From contig MARA01000017.1 in NCBI GenBank assembly GCA_001792895.1, positions 682,001-746,000 of the forward strand: a stretch of 64,000 nucleotides of DNA, written 5' to 3'. The first letter of the stretch is position 1. Every line of letters begins with the position of its first letter. The position numbers and the translations under genes are program-made. This document shows, in pieces, positions 60,891 to 64,000 of this stretch. The DNA is from Lentinus brumalis (taxonomy: Eukaryota > Basidiomycota > Agaricomycetes > Polyporales > Polyporaceae). The notes under the pieces were generated by a model. The model ran no database searches. It saw only the letters and a program-made list of their open reading frames with translations, and was not told the DNA's origin.

Positions 60891-62977
60891 CTGATGACGG
60901 GCGCCTATTATGTAGAAGGGCTGCGTCGCATCTTGAAGACCGCGTCGTCTGCCCGAGGGCTGCTGCACGGGGTCAGCACGGCGCCGTAGCACAAGCTGTA
61001 GTACGCACCTCTTAATGCATCCCTTTGCGACACATCGAGCGTGTCTCCTGCCTCCTGCGTGATCTCCCTGCCGCATCCCTACCGTGTCCGTGTCCCTCCC
61101 TACCGTGTCCCTACCGCATCCCCATCCACTACTATCCACTACTATCCACCCCTGTCCAGACTCCTCTACTGCTGGGCCTCGTGAGTCCGCCGTTTCTTCT
61201 CTGGCACTTGCGGGGCAGCACGCACGTGGGCCGTGGGACAACGAGATATATTCGCGGCATCTCCACATCCAGCGCGCCGTCTACGCTACTTCCGCGTCTT
61301 GTCGTCCCAACTGCGTGATCGTCAGCTAGCGATACGCGACTGCTTGCCAAAAATACTCACAGATCCATGAATAACTTCCAGAGCACCGAAAACATCAAGC
61401 CCTGCAGACCGTTCGCGAGTATACGCGTCTTCAGGCCACGCCAAACAACCCAAGCAGACCGTCCTGCGCGATAACAGCCTCCGCGGCCGCGAAATACCCG
61501 ATACGCGTCTCGTGCACCTGCCGGTAGGTCTTCACAACGCGGAGCGAGTTCGACACAGAATCGGAGACAACGGATGCGCAGAAACCAATAAATGCTTGCC
61601 GAAGCAGCTTCTCGACGAGGGTGTTCGGTTGCGGGAGCGCCTCGTCCAGGCCGTTGTAGGTCGCGAACCACGGGTAGTGTCCGACGAACGTCGCGGCAGC
61701 GGTGGCGAACGCGCCATACCACAACGTGCCTATGCCGTAGCGCTTGATCTGCAGGACGTACGTCAACGACGATCAAGCCGGACTGGCGGATCGCGCACGC
61801 ACCCTTGAGCGCAAGATAGGGAGCCCCGCCTTGCCGTCGGTCTGCATCGTCGTCTTGACGGTGTCGATGGGCGTGAGGATCATCCGGAAGGCGGCCGCAG
61901 CGAGGGACGCGAAGGTCGTCTTCGCGAGCGCGGGCCAGTTGCGCATGTACTTGTTCCCCTTGAGCAGGGCGAGGATGCCGGCGTTGGCCGCTGTGTCGCC
62001 GAAACGTGCGACGGGGCCTTGCACGAGCGCGGCTGTGAGACCCTGGTAGTAGCGGGTCCATCCGCCGTCCGCGTAGAGCGTCTTCGTCGCCTGCGTCATC
62101 GTCGTGCCGTAGCGGTATTGGTAGTTCATGATGGTGCGGAGGGGCATGAGAGTGAGTACTTGCAGGACCATGGCTGCGGCGCCACTGAGGCCGCCTCCGA
62201 GTGCCTTCTTGAGGGTTGCCCCGAGGTCGAACTGGAGAAGGATCGGTGAGTCCTGTGCGCCTGAGATCATGCAGAGCTCGGAGACGACGCAGTTCCGGGG
62301 AAAGCTCTGGCGGAGAGCCACGCATGTTGATCACAGAAGGGCCACGGCGAACTCAACGGCGGCGCAGAATGTGACCGCCCCTGCCCTCCGCCTGCCCTCG
62401 AGCTCGTCGTCGGTGTTTGCACGCTACTGTAGCCAGTATACAGCAGCAATGGGCCGTTCCCACCGCCCAAGCCTCCGACAGTCATTTTCTCGCCGTGCAT
62501 ACCGAGAGGACTCTGTTGGACCACGGACTGGGGCGTGGAGTGTGCGCCGGAGTCCTCCATGTACAGCGCTCCCCGTGGTCCGCACTCTGCAACTGCTGAT
62601 GAAACGACCGCTTGAAGGAACGAACAGACGGTGTATTGGCCGTGGCCTGACAGGGCGCGGACGAAAAAGGGAGGAGAATGGACACACCCCAGGACAAGAC
62701 CAAGCTCTAACCGTCTGGTAAATTTTGTATAGCCGGGTGGGGTGTCCCGCGGTTCGTCCGGAAGAGATGAAGCCAATGTTGAACAGCAGGAGCGCATATA
62801 TGCACCCGTAGCACCGTGTGCAAATTATGCCATGATTTTGCAACAGACGGGACAGTGCATCAGGGATCAGCGGCAGCGGCCAGGGAGAGCAGCTTCCAGA
62901 TCTGGTTATGACGGCGAAGACGTCGCAGAGAAGGTTGCTATCAAGCAAGGTGAGCGGGCGTGACGCAATCCCCCTGC

Positions 62978-63305
62978 CCGCCTATCCTCGCACCGGAGGT
63001 CGTTGACCAGGTCGTCGACAGCTGGAGCGTCGAAGTCATCGTCTTTTCGATGTAAGCTCCTCCCGCATTCCTCTTCTGCAAGCACTGACCACGGCCACAG
63101 GCCCACGATGTCTACGCCCGTCGGCGAAGAGGATACGAACACGGACATGAAGACTCGCGTGTCAAATCGCCGCGTGGATTGGGAAAATCTGCGGAAATAC
63201 TGTCCAAACCCAACCGGTGAGCACCCCGTCCATACTAACACTGGGAGATGCTGACTCTCGCGCAGCCAAAGGTTTCGTCCGTGGCCTCCTCGAGTACGAC
63301 CCACG
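62978..63305 (+). pseudogene. Protein kinase C-lobe fragment (CAMK/Chk2-like) inside carrier intron 1, copy C
   Basis: Three exon pieces join in correct phase with two 49-bp introns: 62,978-63,051, 63,101-63,216, 63,266-63,305. The first reads ILAPEVVDQVVDSWSVEVIVFSM, with the APE motif of subdomain VIII and the DxWSxGV region of subdomain IX. The Gly of that motif is Glu here. The second has TDMKTRVSNRRVDWENLRKYC, as in the region before subdomain X. The third reads AKGFVRGLLEYDPR, subdomain XI. Checkpoint-type kinases with FHA domains (Rad53/Cds1/Chk2) have very similar text here. ATP-binding and HRD/DFG parts are missing; a VAIKQ stretch just upstream (about 62,935-62,950) could be a remnant or chance. 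It is a captured, incomplete kinase gene. Confidence 0.7.
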
Positions 63306-63532
63306 GTATGTCTCTTGCCGACGCGCGTCTCCATCCATCGCTCGCGAAACAGCACGCAACGGCGATCCCTGCACCTGCACCCGCCGCCCTCTCGACTCTG
63401 CAGGCGTGCTCTGGTTCGAGCAGCGGCAGATCGGGATGCGAAGTGTTCCGCCGTCCATTCGAAGGGTCTGAGGCGGTTTCTTACATAGGGTAGCATGCAC
63501 GCGTCAAACGATACTCGGATAGTTGTAGGCAT

Positions 63533-63566
63533 GGTTCCGTCTCGTCCCCTGTCCGGAGACGGAACC
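63533..63566. repeat. Hairpin with perfect 11-bp arms in intron 1, copy C
   Basis: GGTTCCGTCTC (63,533-63,543) and its exact reverse complement (63,556-63,566) are separated by 12 bases. The surrounding sequence resembles the hairpin of copy A at 41,796-41,885, so the two are probably the same element. Confidence 0.75.
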
Positions 63567-64000
63567 ACGTCTATATCGTCTGACTGGCGAGACCATTGAC
63601 ATGCGACTTTCAGACTTGCAGAGGCTGCATATATGCGCACAGACTGCTCCGTCATGACTGGCCGAGCAACGCCAGGCTCTCCGAAGCTGCGTGTCTGACA
63701 CCGCCCTCCGTCCCCTCGTCCCATTTATCCGGATAAAGACATATAAAATACTCACATCTACATCATCTGAGTCGATGAACCCCTTGATGAAGAAGGCCGT
63801 GGCGAGGACGCCGAGCACGGTGAACACTGCGTACCAGCCCATCGTCCACCATGTGCGCTGCTTCTGAATCTCGGGAGGTGGTGAGGATTCACCTGCTTCC
63901 GCGCGGTCTAAGAGCGGTTCCCGCTCGTCGATGGGCCTGTCGGCCATGGTGGGAGGAGGGAAAGAGAGGACGGCGGAGGCGTGGACATCGCTGACTGAGG

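Larger units (their letters stand above)
51766..61285. repeat. Tandem segmental unit, copy B (9.5 kb)
   Basis: The second complete copy, in the same orientation as A. It has the same order of carrier, region X, gene Y and region Z, without the transposon and with a shorter carrier intron. It abuts copies A and C with no unique spacer, so this is a head-to-tail tandem array. Confidence 0.93.
61286..63947 (-). pseudogene. Carrier gene, copy C, one frameshift
   Basis: Exon 1 (63947-63756) and exon 2 (from 62231) are open. Exon 3 lacks one C near 61,440 (CACGCCAAAC for CACGCCCAAAC in A), so the frame leaves GLLGLFG and ends early, losing the last 30 or so residues. Splice sites and the last short exon (stop TAG at 61286) are kept. 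Intron 1 is 1,524 bp and holds kinase exons on the other strand. A single missing base in a C run could be an assembly error, in which case this copy would be functional. Confidence 0.75.
61286..64000. repeat. Tandem segmental unit, copy C (start only)
   Basis: The third copy, cut by the window end about 50 bp past the carrier start codon. Its carrier exons are as similar to A and B as those are to each other. The array continues beyond the window by an unknown number of units. Confidence 0.92.

Noticed and set aside
61357..62334. A 325-codon minus-strand frame over the carrier of copy C
   Set aside because: It is a shadow frame of the carrier exons, which read as an SLC25-like protein in another frame.
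62930..62955. VAIKQ as a kinase subdomain II remnant beside the captured kinase exons
   Set aside because: Most of the surrounding sequence is also present in copy A, which lacks the kinase. Five residues are too few to call.
1..64000. CRISPR arrays, prokaryotic operons, retrotransposon LTRs, telomeric repeats
   Set aside because: None seen. The only regular direct repeats are the large tandem units, the hexamer and a few short duplications.

Overview
The window reads as nuclear chromosomal DNA of a mushroom-forming basidiomycete (Agaricomycetes, most likely a polypore). The reasons are the many genes cut by very short introns (about 45-70 nt, GTRNGT...YAG), the GC-rich coding sequence, and the gene content: an Argonaute, several F-box genes of the type expanded in these fungi, a UstYa-like (DUF3328) protein, a very large DUF3712 membrane protein and a basidiomycete-type seven-helix membrane protein. 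No prokaryotic, CRISPR or clear viral feature was seen.

Left part (1-40,000), mostly single-copy genes. A partial charged hypothetical gene (minus, runs off the left edge). A giant DUF3712/Tag1-like membrane protein made of three repeating modules (minus, 1,871-10,774). A gene-poor stretch (10,775-15,488). The rRNA-modifying enzyme Tsr3 (minus), divergent from the mitochondrial ribosomal protein mL41 (plus). A tRNA-Glu(UUC) (minus). A Vba/Fnx-like vacuolar MFS transporter (plus). Three paralogous F-box genes, the third broken, with an alpha/beta hydrolase among them. An Argonaute (minus). A UstYa-like protein (plus). A seven-helix membrane protein (minus). A second type of F-box gene (minus). 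Two tandem GNAT acetyltransferases (plus).

Right part (about 40,100-64,000) is the striking region: a direct tandem array of a large unit, present as copy A (40,100-51,765, 11.7 kb), copy B (51,766-61,285, 9.5 kb) and the start of copy C (61,286 to the end of the window). Each unit carries, in order: a minus-strand mitochondrial-carrier-fold gene with an added N-terminal membrane segment and a dileucine motif; a plus-strand coding-like region X beginning in a CT-rich tract and ending near AATAAA; an unrecognised gene Y with an acidic C-terminus; and a second CT-rich-led coding-like region Z. Copies are nearly identical over long stretches but decayed in different places. The carrier is open in A and frameshifted in B and C, while gene Y is open in B and frameshifted in A. 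The first intron of the carrier gene is far larger than any other intron here and differs in size in all three copies (1,297, 600 and 1,524 bp). It holds hairpins, a perfect 25-bp palindrome (B) and, in C, correctly spliced exons of a CAMK/Chk2-like protein kinase on the opposite strand. Copy A also carries a 1,410-bp non-autonomous hAT-type transposon with a clean 8-bp target duplication, absent from B.

The exon models given for Tsr3, mL41, the MFS transporter, the hydrolase, the UstYa-like protein, both GNATs, the carrier (copy A) and gene Y (copy B) were built by hand from splice signals; in each the exon lengths sum to a multiple of three and the frame stays open. Exon limits elsewhere are less exact.
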